Below are positions 54,821-63,645 of a DNA stretch of 64,000 nt, in pieces. The notes under the pieces were generated by a model. That model did no database searches. It was not told where the DNA came from and saw nothing but the letters and a program-made list of their open reading frames with translations. Source of the stretch: Vibrio algicola. GTDB lineage: Bacteria > Pseudomonadota > Gammaproteobacteria > Enterobacterales > Vibrionaceae. The stretch spans positions 496,001 to 560,000 of the forward strand of contig NZ_CP045700.1 of the NCBI RefSeq assembly GCF_009601765.2. The letters run 5' to 3'. How positions within the stretch are numbered: the stretch's first letter is position 1; the number at the start of each line of letters is the position of its first letter. Position numbers and translations under genes: made by a program.

Positions 54821-55897
54821 ATGTCTTCTGGCAATCCGCAAAACAAATACGGTTCAAAGCCTTCTCATCAGCAGAAACGCACCCCAAGCAGAAACGGAAA
54901 GCCTCAGCATAAAAAAGCTGCCAATACTGAAGCGAAACCCGCGGGCTTGCACCCAAACAATATTCACCAAGGTCGTTATGATTTTGATGCATTAGAGAAA
55001 GCGCACCCTGCTTTAGCGCCTTTTGTGATAATGAATCCTCACGGTGATCGTTCGGTGACATTCAGCGATCCCAAGGCGGTATTGGCATTAAATGAAGCGT
55101 TATTAAAAGCGTATTATGGTTTGGATTTTTGGCAAATTCCGCCAAACCATTTATGCCCACCAATCCCAGGGCGTGCCGATTACATACACTATTTAGCGGA
55201 TTTATTAGCCGAAGAGCAGCAATTACAGCTCGATGAAGCACAATCAACACCACAAGATGATGATGACGAGTTTGAGCCTCGCGGTAATTCAAATCGCGCA
55301 CCAATGATTTTAGATATTGGTACTGGCGCTAACTGTATTTACCCAATCCTTGGCAGCACTTCTTATGATTGGAAGTTTGTGGGAACCGATATCGATCCGG
55401 TTTCTATCAAATCGGCGCAATGGGTCATCAAAGCCAATAAAAAGCTTAATGGCAAAATCAAACTGCGCTTACAGCAAGATAAAGATTCGATTTTCCATGG
55501 CGTGATTAAGCCACAAGATCAATTTGCAATAAGCATGTGTAATCCTCCTTTCCACGCTTCAATGGAAAAAGCGACCGAAGGCAGTTTGCGTAAAGTGAAC
55601 AACTTAAGCAAAGGCAAAGCGGCATTATTAAAAGCTAACCAAAAGCCAGTATTAAACTTTGCTGGTACTGAAAACGAATTATGTTACGAAGGTGGCGAAA
55701 TTGCCTTCTTAGAAAAAATGGCCAATGAAAGTACCCAATTTGCCTTGCAAGTGACTTGGTTTACGACCTTAGTTTCTAAGACTGAAAACGTCGAAGCGTT
55801 GCGTGAAATCCTTGAAAAATTAGGCGTAAGAAAGATCAAAGTCGTTCCAATGGCGCAAGGTCATAAAGTGAGTCGTTTTGTGGCGTGGAAATTTTAA
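54821..55897 (+). CDS. rlmF: 23S rRNA (adenine1618-N6)-methyltransferase
   Basis: 358 residues. Basic low-complexity N-terminus (~50 residues), then RlmF landmarks: LHPNNIHQGRYDF, LDIGTGANCIYPILG (SAM-binding motif I), the N6-adenine catalytic motif CNPPFHAS, and the C-terminal FTTLVSKTENVE. Methylates A1618 of 23S rRNA. GGAG precedes the ATG. Confidence 0.94.
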   Translation: MSSGNPQNKYGSKPSHQQKRTPSRNGKPQHKKAANTEAKPAGLHPNNIHQGRYDFDALEKAHPALAPFVIMNPHGDRSVTFSDPKAVLALNEALLKAYYGLDFWQIPPNHLCPPIPGRADYIHYLADLLAEEQQLQLDEAQSTPQDDDDEFEPRGNSNRAPMILDIGTGANCIYPILGSTSYDWKFVGTDIDPVSIKSAQWVIKANKKLNGKIKLRLQQDKDSIFHGVIKPQDQFAISMCNPPFHASMEKATEGSLRKVNNLSKGKAALLKANQKPVLNFAGTENELCYEGGEIAFLEKMANESTQFALQVTWFTTLVSKTENVEALREILEKLGVRKIKVVPMAQGHKVSRFVAWKF

Positions 55898-55931
55898 GAC
55901 TAATTTAAACCACATGTTGCACGGATTAAAA

Positions 55932-55965
55932 AAGCGCCCTGTGAGTTAAATTCACAGGGCGTTTT
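55932..55965 (+). terminator. Terminator of rlmF
   Basis: AGCGCCCTGTGA / TTCACAGGGCGTTTT stem with a T-run. Confidence 0.9.
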
Positions 55966-56027
55966 AGTATTTAGCATTATTGATTTTAGATTTTTATAAC
56001 CATTTGAATACAAATAAGAAAACAAAA

Positions 56028-56057
56028 AAGCCAGCAACCTCATCGGCTACTGGCTTC
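56028..56057 (-). terminator. Terminator of rlhA
   Basis: AAGCCAG / CTGGCTT stem with inner pairing, followed on the minus strand by T6. Confidence 0.85.
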
Positions 56058-56090
56058 TCACAATCTAAAATAAGATTTTAATTCTAAACC

Positions 56091-58397
56091 CTACAAACCA
56101 GTATGATATTGCTGATCAGTTGATCCAACCACCATATTAGATAGCGCCTGACTTGCTTCTTGCTCGCCATTTAACAAGGCTTCAAATTGTTTAATTAACT
56201 CGACCTTATCAGGTGATACTTTGCTACCTGCGCCAATTTCGGTTAAATCAATCATAAATCCATCAAATAAGTGACTAAGATCGTCGATAATATCAGTATT
56301 TAAGAATTGGTCCTGATTGTAGATGCTTGGGTAACCACCCTTTTGCTTATCAATCGCAAATGAATCGCCTTTCAAGTTTTTGATACTGGTCTTTTTATCA
56401 CACGACAACATACAGCCATTATCAATACGTGGCTTCTCACATCCGACGCTCTGCTGGAAGAAGCACTGACGGCTTGCCATTAGCAGGATCGGATGATAAA
56501 TGCTGTACATCATTTTAAAGTTTTGTGGACGAGCGATATTTCGCATTTGTTGCTTACTGATCTCGTTAGAAACAAACGCACCGCTGCAATCAAAGTTTTG
56601 TTGCAATGCCAATAACACATAAGAGTTGGTGGTATTGAGCAGTGGGCCCGCAATCCAGTTGATGCCTAAGCGCTGAGCGTGATACGCAATACCGGTATTA
56701 TTGGTGACGATCAATTGAGGTTTGACTTGCTCTAAAATATTCAGCGCAACGTCAAAATCCTTGCCGATCAATACTGGTGGGAACCAAGGGATCAAACGTG
56801 GGTTATCTTGTAAAAACGACACATATTTGGTGCAACCACGCTTATACGCATCTGGCAGATTAAAGTAGATATCGGCATCAGTGACATCGGCAAGTGCGGC
56901 ATCGGCTTCATCGCATATCAAAACGGAAAGCTCTGGTTTTTGATCGACCGGTTTAAGGTGGCGCTCAAGCTTCGGCAGCGTAACTTCTGCGATGGTGGCA
57001 ATACCATCATTTAAGTAAGCCAATAATTCATTTTTAAGTGCGGTTATTTCACGATAAGGAATGCTTAAACCATCGCGTAACTGCTCTGTTTCAAACTCAA
57101 CTAATTCATAATTGGCGTTATTGATATTTTTAAAACGCTTTTCTATCGCTTCTTTATCAACACTTAATTTTTCACTCACTGACATAATACTGCTTGAGGT
57201 AAATACGACCGTTTTTGGCGCTTCACTTAATAAGCCGTTATTTTGTTCCGTGGTCACGGTTAAGGTCAACGGCTTGCCTTGCTCGCTGGCAAAGTGCAAT
57301 TTCAACTTAATTTTTTCAATGCTTAGCTGAGCAATTTTCTCATCCACAGACGCATTGATTTGCTGTTTATCTAATTGCAGTTGCTGTTTAGCATCAAATA
57401 TTTCAACCACAGAAATGGTCTCACCCTGATCTGCTTTTTGCTTATCGGCTTTTAATTGCTCAACAATACGGTTATTCGAGTTGTCGCGAGGGTTATCAAT
57501 AAACATCGATTGATTTAAATCACCGCGCAAAAACGCATTGGTAAAATCACGGTTGAATACCTTGTATAAACGTTCGCCATCTTGCGTCAGTTCGCCGGTT
57601 TCAACATAGCCATCAATTTGTTTGCGGAAGCTGTCAATCACAGTGTGAACATAGCTTGCACCTTTAATACGCCCTTCGACTTTAAACGAATGCACACCGG
57701 CATTAATTAACGCCGGTAAATCAAAGAAGGCTGAATTATCTTTAATGTTCAGTGGAAAGCTATTGCCCGACTCTGTGGTTTCATATTCTTCACGACAAGC
57801 TTGACTGCAACGTCCACGGTTACCGGAATTACCGGCTGTGGCCGAGGTTGAATAACATAACCCCGAAAACGCGACACATAATGAGCCATGCACAAACACT
57901 TCGACCAACACGTCATGATCTAACCCTATCGTCGTCATTGCGGTAATTTCTCGCAGATTAAGTTCACGCGATAAATTCACTCGGCTGACACCCAGCTTTT
58001 TCATAAAAGGGATCTGGCCAATATTATGGATCGTCATTTGAGTCGAAGCATGAATATCAAGCGTTGGGAAATATTGGCGTAAAACGTACAATAAGCCGAT
58101 ATCTTGTACAATAACACCATCTAGCGTGGTATTGACTAATCGGTTAAGCAGTTTAACTACGGTTTTGAATTCTTGCTCTAAAATCACAATATTCAAAGTT
58201 AAGAAGATCTTACAATCGTATTGATGAGCAAGTCGGATAGCCCCAACCAAGTGATCGAACGAAATATTAGACGCACGGTTACGCGCATTAAAGGTATCTA
58301 GACCACAATAAACGGCGTCCGCGCCTGCAATAATAGCGGCTTTAATTGCGTCGATATCGCCACCTGGGGCTAATAATTCAATCTTTTGGTTCATCAC
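56091..58397 (-). CDS. rlhA: U32 family protein RlhA (23S rRNA 5-hydroxycytidine synthesis)
   Basis: 768 residues. N-terminal U32 domain: LLAPGGDIDAIKAAIIAGADAVYCG, VQDIGLLYVLRQYFP, and the cluster-binding SLCVAFSGLCYSTSATAGNSGNRGRCSQACR. KVEGRIKGA is the conserved motif near residue 240. The E. coli protein (YdcP) hydroxylates C2501 of 23S rRNA and is about 650 residues; the extra ~110 lie in the C-terminal region with the Cys motifs. Function is transferred by family only. Confidence 0.85.
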   Translation of the reverse strand: MMNQKIELLAPGGDIDAIKAAIIAGADAVYCGLDTFNARNRASNISFDHLVGAIRLAHQYDCKIFLTLNIVILEQEFKTVVKLLNRLVNTTLDGVIVQDIGLLYVLRQYFPTLDIHASTQMTIHNIGQIPFMKKLGVSRVNLSRELNLREITAMTTIGLDHDVLVEVFVHGSLCVAFSGLCYSTSATAGNSGNRGRCSQACREEYETTESGNSFPLNIKDNSAFFDLPALINAGVHSFKVEGRIKGASYVHTVIDSFRKQIDGYVETGELTQDGERLYKVFNRDFTNAFLRGDLNQSMFIDNPRDNSNNRIVEQLKADKQKADQGETISVVEIFDAKQQLQLDKQQINASVDEKIAQLSIEKIKLKLHFASEQGKPLTLTVTTEQNNGLLSEAPKTVVFTSSSIMSVSEKLSVDKEAIEKRFKNINNANYELVEFETEQLRDGLSIPYREITALKNELLAYLNDGIATIAEVTLPKLERHLKPVDQKPELSVLICDEADAALADVTDADIYFNLPDAYKRGCTKYVSFLQDNPRLIPWFPPVLIGKDFDVALNILEQVKPQLIVTNNTGIAYHAQRLGINWIAGPLLNTTNSYVLLALQQNFDCSGAFVSNEISKQQMRNIARPQNFKMMYSIYHPILLMASRQCFFQQSVGCEKPRIDNGCMLSCDKKTSIKNLKGDSFAIDKQKGGYPSIYNQDQFLNTDIIDDLSHLFDGFMIDLTEIGAGSKVSPDKVELIKQFEALLNGEQEASQALSNMVVGSTDQQYHTGL

Positions 58398-58496
58398 ACA
58401 GAGTCTCGGCTAACTTTAAAGGCGGAATGATACCTGTATATGTTGCTAATGAAAATCATTGCGACAAATTAATCCATTTTATCATTAAAGGAAAAA

Positions 58497-59177
58497 ATGA
58501 TGTTCGATAAACACAGTCCGTTGCCCGTGTTGTATTCACTGCGAAATTGTCCGTTCGCGATGCGGGCTAGAATGGCGATTTATCGCTCACAACTGCCAGT
58601 ACTATTGCGTGATATTGTATTAAAAGATAAACCAGCGGAAATGTTAATGGCTTCGCCTAAAGGGACGGTGCCCGTTTTGATTACCAGTGATGGTATGGTC
58701 ATTGACGAAAGCATCGAAGTGATGTTGTGGGCATTAAGTCAAAATGATCCGGCGGATTTATTATTGCGTGAGGATGAAAACCAGTTTGATGAGATGCGCA
58801 GACTCATTCATCAATTTGATAGCGAGTTCAAACCGTGCCTTGAAGCTTACCGAGCCGCTAAACGCTACCATGAGCCTAACTTAACTGAATGCCGTGCAGC
58901 TTGCGAACAGCACATCGCCCAGTTAGAACAAGGTTTATCCAAACATACCTTCTTATTAGCCGAGCGAGAAAGCCTTGCAGACTTAGCATTGCTGCCATTT
59001 ATTCGCCAGTTTGCTCGCGTAGAACGGCAATGGTATTTGCAATCACCCTATCCTAAATTACGCCAATGGTTAGACCGATACTTACAAAGTAAAATGTTCA
59101 GTAAAGTGATGACAAAGCATGAACTTTGGTTGTTGAATCGACAAGATGTTGTATTAAACCCGTCTAATTCCATTTAA
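58497..59177 (+). CDS. Glutathione S-transferase-like protein
   Basis: 226 residues. Thioredoxin-fold N-terminus with LRNCPFAMRARMAIYRS (redox-type CPFA) and the glutathione-contact KGTVPVLITSDGMVIDESIEVM; helical C-domain with SLADLALLPFIRQFARV. The final five codons (SNSI and stop) lie inside the start of repeat copy B4, so the C-terminus has been reshaped by the repeat. Confidence 0.85.
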   Translation: MMFDKHSPLPVLYSLRNCPFAMRARMAIYRSQLPVLLRDIVLKDKPAEMLMASPKGTVPVLITSDGMVIDESIEVMLWALSQNDPADLLLREDENQFDEMRRLIHQFDSEFKPCLEAYRAAKRYHEPNLTECRAACEQHIAQLEQGLSKHTFLLAERESLADLALLPFIRQFARVERQWYLQSPYPKLRQWLDRYLQSKMFSKVMTKHELWLLNRQDVVLNPSNSI

Positions 59178-59216
59178 TATTTGATCAATTTGAATACGCC
59201 GAAAGATGCAGATCCA
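59167..59216. repeat. Dispersed repeat B, copy 4 (end fragment)
   Basis: AATTCCATTTAATATTTGAT and the following AATTTGAATACGCCGAAAGA match one end of copy 2/3. It overlaps the end of the GST gene. Confidence 0.65.
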
Positions 59217-59239
59217 TAAGAAAATGTTGCATAAAAAAC

Positions 59240-59270
59240 ACCCCATAAACTTAAGGTCCGTTTATGGGGT
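59240..59270. terminator. Terminator between the GST gene and aroG
   Basis: ACCCCATAAAC / GTTTATGGGGT stem with A- and T-rich flanks, suitable for both converging genes. Confidence 0.85.
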
Positions 59271-59301
59271 ATTTTTATATCGGCGATTTATCGTGTTACC
59301 A

Positions 59302-60357
59302 TCATTTGGCCAAACGGCGCGCTGCAACAGCTTCCGCTAATTGGCGCAATACGGTTTCGGTGTCATCCCAACCAATACAAGCATCGGTAATACTTTGGCC
59401 GTAGTTTTCTACTTTCCCATCCACCAGATCTTGACGACCTTCATTGATGTGGCTTTCAATCATCACGCCAAAAATAGCGTTTTCACCTGCGGCTAATTGC
59501 GAACAAACATCTTCCGCCACCACCATTTGACGCTGAAATTGCTTAGAGCTATTCGCGTGGCTAAAATCGATCATCACTTTTTGGCGTAAACCTTGACCCG
59601 CTAATTCGGCTTTGACCGCCGCAACATGGGCAGCGCTGTAGTTTGGCTCTTTACCACCGCGTAGGATGATATGACAATCTGGATTTCCGGCAGTTTCTAT
59701 AATGGCTGAATGGCCGTATTTGGTTACCGATAAAAAGTGATGCGAGGCACCGGCAGAGCTGCACGCATCGGTGGCGATTTTGATATTGCCATCGGTCCCA
59801 TTTTTAAAACCAACGGGGCAAGAAAGACCAGAGGCAAGTTCACGGTGGACTTGAGATTCCGTCGTACGCGCACCAATTGCGCCCCAACTGATCAAATCAC
59901 CCATGTACTGCGGCGTGATCATATCTAAGAATTCACTGGCGGTTGGCATGCCAGCATCGGTTAGATCTAATAACAATTTACGACCAATGCGCACGCCATC
60001 ATTAAGCTGATAAGTATCATCAAGATATGGGTCGTTGATAAGCCCTTTCCAACCGACTGTGGTGCGTGGCTTTTCAAAGTACACTCGCATTACGATTTCA
60101 AGATTGCCTTTAAACTCTTCACGCAATACCGCCAGACGTTTGCCATATTCTAAAGCCGCTTCAGTATCATGGATAGAACAAGGACCAATCACCACCAGCA
60201 GACGGTCATCCTCGTCTTGCAGAATATTGTGGATAGCGGCGCGTGATTCAAATGTCGTGGTGCTCGCCGTTTCTGTGGCAGGGAATTTTTCAAGAACCGC
60301 TACCGGTGGCAAAAGTTCTTTTACGTTTTTAATTCTTACATCATCAATCTGGTACAT
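59302..60357 (-). CDS. aroG: 3-deoxy-7-phosphoheptulonate synthase (DAHP synthase, AroG type)
   Basis: 351 residues. First step of the shikimate pathway: phosphoenolpyruvate plus erythrose 4-phosphate to DAHP. Class I motifs: LLVVIGPCSIHD (metal/PEP site), MRVYFEKPRTTVGWKGLINDP, GARTTESQVHRELASGLSCPVGFKNGTDG, and VMIDFSHANSSK. The residue pattern best matches the Phe-sensitive isozyme AroG, judged by eye. No TyrR box was recognised upstream. Confidence 0.88.
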   Translation of the reverse strand: MYQIDDVRIKNVKELLPPVAVLEKFPATETASTTTFESRAAIHNILQDEDDRLLVVIGPCSIHDTEAALEYGKRLAVLREEFKGNLEIVMRVYFEKPRTTVGWKGLINDPYLDDTYQLNDGVRIGRKLLLDLTDAGMPTASEFLDMITPQYMGDLISWGAIGARTTESQVHRELASGLSCPVGFKNGTDGNIKIATDACSSAGASHHFLSVTKYGHSAIIETAGNPDCHIILRGGKEPNYSAAHVAAVKAELAGQGLRQKVMIDFSHANSSKQFQRQMVVAEDVCSQLAAGENAIFGVMIESHINEGRQDLVDGKVENYGQSITDACIGWDDTETVLRQLAEAVAARRLAK

Positions 60358-60524
60358 AACTACATCATCCTATGTATTTGAGCGCACGACTTCTTGTCTA
60401 TTAAAATAAATCTTTAAAGTCTGTGAAACATCTAATGTGATTTTTTCAAACCTTTCTTTAACTTATCCTTACAAAATAAGAACTTCAATCATTAATTGTG
60501 TTTTAACCGCGATTTAAACAAAAA

Positions 60525-60550
60525 AACCAACATAGTCGCCTACGTTGGTT
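60525..60550 (-). terminator. Terminator of the truncated HAD gene
   Basis: AACCAACATAG / CTACGTTGGTT-type stem with T-run on the minus strand. Confidence 0.7.
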
Positions 60551-60570
60551 TCAATATCGGTGGATGTTAC

Positions 60571-60819
60571 TTATTTAACCCGGTGGAAGATTTGGTTCCA
60601 GTCATGCTTAATATCCACCACTAACCAATCGCCTTTTTGGGCTTCTTCTAACGCTTCATCTAACTGGCAAATCGGTGAGTTTTTGTCATACGCCCATTCA
60701 CGTTTTGCGTCGGTATGATGAATGAGCACGGACAATCTTGCGCCATCGCCCGCCGCCGTCCATTGCAACATTTGCATATCACCATTTGAATTACCAAATG
60801 AGGCCACTGGGCGCTATTC
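60571..60819 (-). pseudogene. C-terminal fragment of a HAD-family phosphatase, truncated by the IS3 element
   Basis: About 80 codons remain. SFGNSNGDMQMLQWTAAG is the C-terminal HAD motif (the conserved GDxxND-like metal-binding loop), and the end DIKHDWNQIFHRVK looks natural with a terminator behind. The N-terminal two thirds, including motif I, are missing: beyond the IS element (61672 onward) no matching sequence is present, so the IS event came with a deletion. Confidence 0.75.
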
Positions 60820-60877
60820 TGGTCTAATCGATCTGGACACCTTGATTGTGGATAATCGATAATCAATCGAGGTGAAT

Positions 60878-61165
60878 ATGAATACAAAACGTCAATATCG
60901 AACTTATACGAAAGAATTTAAAGAAGAGGCAATCTGCCTTATTACCGAACAAGGGTATTCTGTCGCCCAAGCTGCTGATGCGTTGGGAGTATAACAAAAC
61001 CTGCTTTACACTTGGAAGCAGAAGGCTGACGAACTCAATAATTCATCTGTCAACGCAGATGAAAAAACGGAATTAATGGCTCTGAGAAAGGAAGTAAAGC
61101 AGCTTAGAATGGAGAAAGAGATCCTAAAAAAAGCCAGCGCCTTCTTTGCGAAAGAAATGAAGTAA
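60878..61165 (+). pseudogene. IS3-family orfA with an in-frame stop
   Basis: Starts MNTKRQYRTYTKEFKEEAIC (HTH_Tnp_1 helix-turn-helix) and reads to ALGV, then TAA at 60992-60994; the same frame continues QNLLYTWKQKADEL to a leucine-zipper-like tail and stops at 61163. An A7G slippery run (about 61124-61131) marks the normal -1 frameshift into orfB. Confidence 0.75.
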
Positions 61166-61668
61166 AGTTTCAATTTATTCGAGAGCATCGCTCTCGATTT
61201 CCAATAAAAATGCTTTGTAACGCTCTAAAAGTAAGCCGCAGTGCATTTTATGATTGGTTAGCACGACCTGCTCAGATCATTACTGAGCAAGAGCTTAATT
61301 TATACAGAACTGCCAAGCGCTTATTCAAGCGCAGTCGTGGAAGTTTAGGCTCTCGTCAATTAGCTAAGAAACTACGTGAAGAAGGCTTCACTATCGGGCG
61401 TTATCGTACTCGCACCATCATGCGTAAGTTAGGTCTTGTTGTGCGTCAGCGTCGAGCTTGTTTAGACAATGCTGTCGTCGAACGGTTCTTCGGTAGCTTG
61501 AAAAATGAATGGCTACTCAATGTGGTTTATTTAACGCGTGATGCAATGAAAGAAGATGTTGAAGAATATATCCGGTATTACAACCATGAAAGGTTGCATA
61601 CTACGCTTGGTGATTTAACGCCAATCGACTATGAAAAATTACAAAGTCAGGTGTCCTATTGGGCTTGA
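61153..61668 (+). pseudogene. IS3-family orfB (transposase), internal deletion
   Basis: The frame joins the orfA end by -1 frameshift and reads MLCNALKVSRSAFYDWLARP, then KLGLVVRQRRA, directly followed by CLDNAVVERFFGSLKNEWLL. In complete IS3 transposases about 120 residues with the first two DDE acids stand between RQRRA and CWDNAVVE. Only the last catalytic Glu (VVERFFG) remains, so no active transposase is made. Confidence 0.85.
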
Positions 61669-61774
61669 CCAGAATAATTAGCATCATTGAAATCAATCGT
61701 TTTGCGTGTTTTTTGAGCTTTTCAGTATGGGAAATTCATACAAAATAAGAGATTTAATGTTTATTTCTCACTAA

Positions 61775-61902
61775 TATACCCAAAGTAATTGAAGTTGCAG
61801 TGAGGCGGCAAGTAAACGAAGCCCCATGAGCTTAGCTTGCCTAAGTGATTGGGGTGAGTTAGCGCAGCCAACAAAGCTGCAGCTTCAAGTAAGACGGGTA
61901 TA
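61775..61902. repeat. ERIC-type intergenic repeat, copy 2
   Basis: 128 bp, nearly identical to 13062-13190 (one substitution, one base shorter in the G-run). Imperfect palindrome ending in TATACCC / GGGTATA. Confidence 0.9.
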
Positions 61903-62077
61903 TATATGAGGTCGAGACGTGACACTATCTTGTATAAATGAAAAAACGATGTTTAATTAGGGGTAAGTTGCATTTTTCTTTTTGAATGGTATCGAGGAGA
62001 GCTTAGTGAGCCGAGTACAACATGAGATTTTACAGTAGCGCGGGTGGTTGGAAAGTTTGCTGTTCTTCATATAAAAC

Positions 62078-62101
62078 AAACGCCGGCATAAGCCAGCGTT
62101 T
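62078..62101 (-). terminator. Terminator of the first csp gene
   Basis: AAACGCCGGC / GCCAGCGTTT with TTTGTTTTA on the minus strand. Confidence 0.85.
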
Positions 62102-62148
62102 ATATATCTTTCAGCTTTTAGTAAACTAACAGCTAAAAAATCAATTTA

Positions 62149-62358
62149 TTAAGCAGTAACAACGTTCGCAGCTTGAAGACCTTTCTGGCCTTGTTCTACT
62201 TCAAAAGACACTTTTTGGCCTTCAGCAAGAGTTTTGAAACCCTCAGAAGCGATTGCACGGAAATGTACGAATACATCAGCGCCGCCGTTGTCTTGAGTAA
62301 TGAAGCCGAAACCTTTCTCTTCGTTAAACCATTTAACGATACCAGTTGTTTTAGACAT
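62149..62358 (-). CDS. Cold-shock protein (CspA family), copy 1
   Basis: 69 residues. One OB-fold with RNP1 KGFGFITQ and RNP2 DVFVHFRAI; binds single-stranded nucleic acid and acts as an RNA chaperone. AAGGGACATAAA precedes the ATG. Followed by a hairpin. Differs from copy 2 by two residues (ASEGFKT versus ASDGFKT; NVVTA versus NVVPA). CspA, CspB or another paralogue cannot be told apart here. Confidence 0.94.
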
Positions 62359-62405
62359 TTTATGTCCCTTATATTTTTAATGCATTAAATGCAAATTATG
62401 AAATT

Positions 62406-62421
62406 ACCGTAACATTACGGT
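62406..62421. promoter_or_regulatory. Palindrome in the csp copy 1 leader
   Basis: ACCGTAA-CA-TTACGGT, a 7-bp perfect inverted repeat about 50 bp upstream of the ATG, repeated exactly before csp copy 2 at 63901-63916. It may be an operator or an RNA hairpin of the leader. Confidence 0.45.
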
Positions 62422-62862
62422 GTGCTATAAAGTGCTATTAATTTGAAGCTAAGGGAAATACAGAGGACAAAAACAGTTACGAAAATGTATCTAAGATTCT
62501 TCTTTTACTTTGTAGCAATTAATAACGCTTTAGAACGAGATAGATAATACAAGGTTTTCAGGATAAGTACACCCTTTTATGCAAAAGAAATCAGTTAATT
62601 TTCTGGATGCGGATAAACCCATCAAATTCATCTAACAAGTGTGATCTAACAACAACTTAAGTCTATTTTATAAGCATAATTACAACGACAAATGGCTGAT
62701 TAACATGCCGGTATGGCTTAAATCTACCCCGCTTTGTTAGGGCGCTCACTCTTCTCAATTAGCTTAGTGAATTTCTATTGACCGCAAAAATCTATCGGGC
62801 TTAATGTAGTACCACCTTACGGTGATAACTGTGATGCATACTGGGAAATCAGTAACCTAAAC

Positions 62863-63004
62863 TAATACCATTTCATATTTGATCAATTTGAATACCCGAA
62901 AAGATGCTGATCCTTCCTTGATCGCTTGAGAAAAGCCCATCCATGGCCTTTGACACTTTTCTCTGTACTCAATTTTGAACGATCATTAAATTTATGTAAT
63001 TGGT
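62863..63004. repeat. Dispersed repeat B, copy 3 (inverted)
   Basis: Reverse-complement match to copy 2 along nearly its whole length (CATATTTGATCAATTTGAAT, GAAAAGATGCTGATCCTTCC, CATGGCCTTTGACACTTTTC, ATTAAATTTATG). Ends with near-complementary AATACCATT / AATTGGTTT. Confidence 0.75.
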
Positions 63005-63045
63005 TTAAATCAAATCAAAATGATAGTTTTCTCAAGACATTAAAA

Positions 63046-63072
63046 AAGCACACCATAATGAAATGATGTGCT
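63046..63072 (-). terminator. Terminator of the microprotein gene
   Basis: AAGCACACCATAA / AAATGATGTGCTT-type hairpin followed on the minus strand by TTTTTTA. Confidence 0.75.
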
Positions 63073-63127
63073 TCATTTTCTTCGAAAGAAGAGTGTACCT
63101 ATCAACGGTTATAAACGAGAGACGGTA

Positions 63128-63199
63128 CTATTTTGATACTTGATTTTGAACGCGTTTGTTTTGGAACCAAAAACGCTTTCTGCCGCTTGAACGAGACAT
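63128..63199 (-). CDS. 23-residue basic microprotein
   Basis: Reads MSRSSGRKRFWFQNKRVQNQ VSK and stops at TAG. AAGGG lies 6 bases before the ATG, and a terminator follows about 55 bp downstream, so it has the outline of an independent gene despite its size. Charge is strongly positive (K/R at 8 positions) with an aromatic FWF centre, suggesting nucleic-acid or ribosome contact. No family recognised from memory. It lies between the two csp copies. Confidence 0.55.
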   Translation of the reverse strand: MSRSSGRKRFWFQNKRVQNQVSK

Positions 63200-63645
63200 A
63201 GTTAACCCTTTTATTTAATTATAATCGTTTACTCCTCGCTCCTGTGTATTACGTTAAAACGCGATACTATCTGGTGCAGAGGGAAAACCCTATGATTAAG
63301 CCGGGATAAGCAGAATTTATCTTTTTGAGCTGTTGTCGATGAACGCTTATATGGGTTGTCGAGGGGAGCTTAGTGAACCGAATACAACATGAGACATTTA
63401 CAATAACGCAGATGTTTGGAATGTTTAATTTTTCACTGTTTCTTCAAGTTATGTATTGAAGAATATAAATTGATTATCTTGGCTTGTGCTTTTTTTCTTG
63501 TTTCTATTTCAGTGTTGCTTGTTGCGACTTCAAACCATTACTGGCATACGAAGCTATTGATATTTAGATAAAACAAACGCCGGCTAATGCCAGCGTTTAT
63601 ATATCTTTCAGCGTTTAGTAAACTAACAGCTAAAAAATCAATTTA
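63200..63645. other. 446-bp region upstream of the microprotein and downstream of csp copy 2
   Basis: Contains the microprotein promoter region, then (63330-63425) sequence similar to 61975-62060, a 120-bp stretch absent from the first unit, and the csp copy 2 terminator. No ORF with RBS seen. Confidence 0.5.
63575..63598 (-). terminator. Terminator of the second csp gene
   Basis: AAACGCCGGC / GCCAGCGTTT hairpin, same as for copy 1. Confidence 0.85.

Larger units (their letters stand above)
60820..61671 (+). mobile_element. IS3-family insertion sequence, internally deleted
   Basis: Imperfect terminal inverted repeats TGGTCTAATCGATCTGGACACC (left) and the complement of GGTGTCCTATTGGGCTTGACCA (right); matching extends four bases further out as ATTC/GAAT. 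About 0.85 kb, shorter than a full IS3 member (about 1.2-1.3 kb). No target duplication is clear. Confidence 0.8.
61672..62148. other. 477-bp region with an ERIC copy and cspA-proximal duplicated DNA
   Basis: Contains ERIC copy 2 (61775-61902). From about 61975 on is sequence resembling 63330-63425 (GAGCTTAGTGAGCCGAGTAC versus GAGCTTAGTGAACCGAATAC). It ends with the csp terminator. No ORF with RBS. Confidence 0.6.
62359..63127. other. 769-bp region between csp copies: leader, repeat, terminator
   Basis: Holds the probable csp leader with palindrome 62406-62421, an unassigned AT-rich stretch (62480-62860), repeat B copy 3 (62863-63004) and the terminator of the microprotein gene (63046-63072). 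Confidence 0.5.

Noticed and set aside
62644-62742. Possible integron attC-like site (CTAACAA ... TTGTTAGGGC)
   Set aside because: The intervening sequence lacks the self-complementary arms of attC, and no integrase or cassette array is near.
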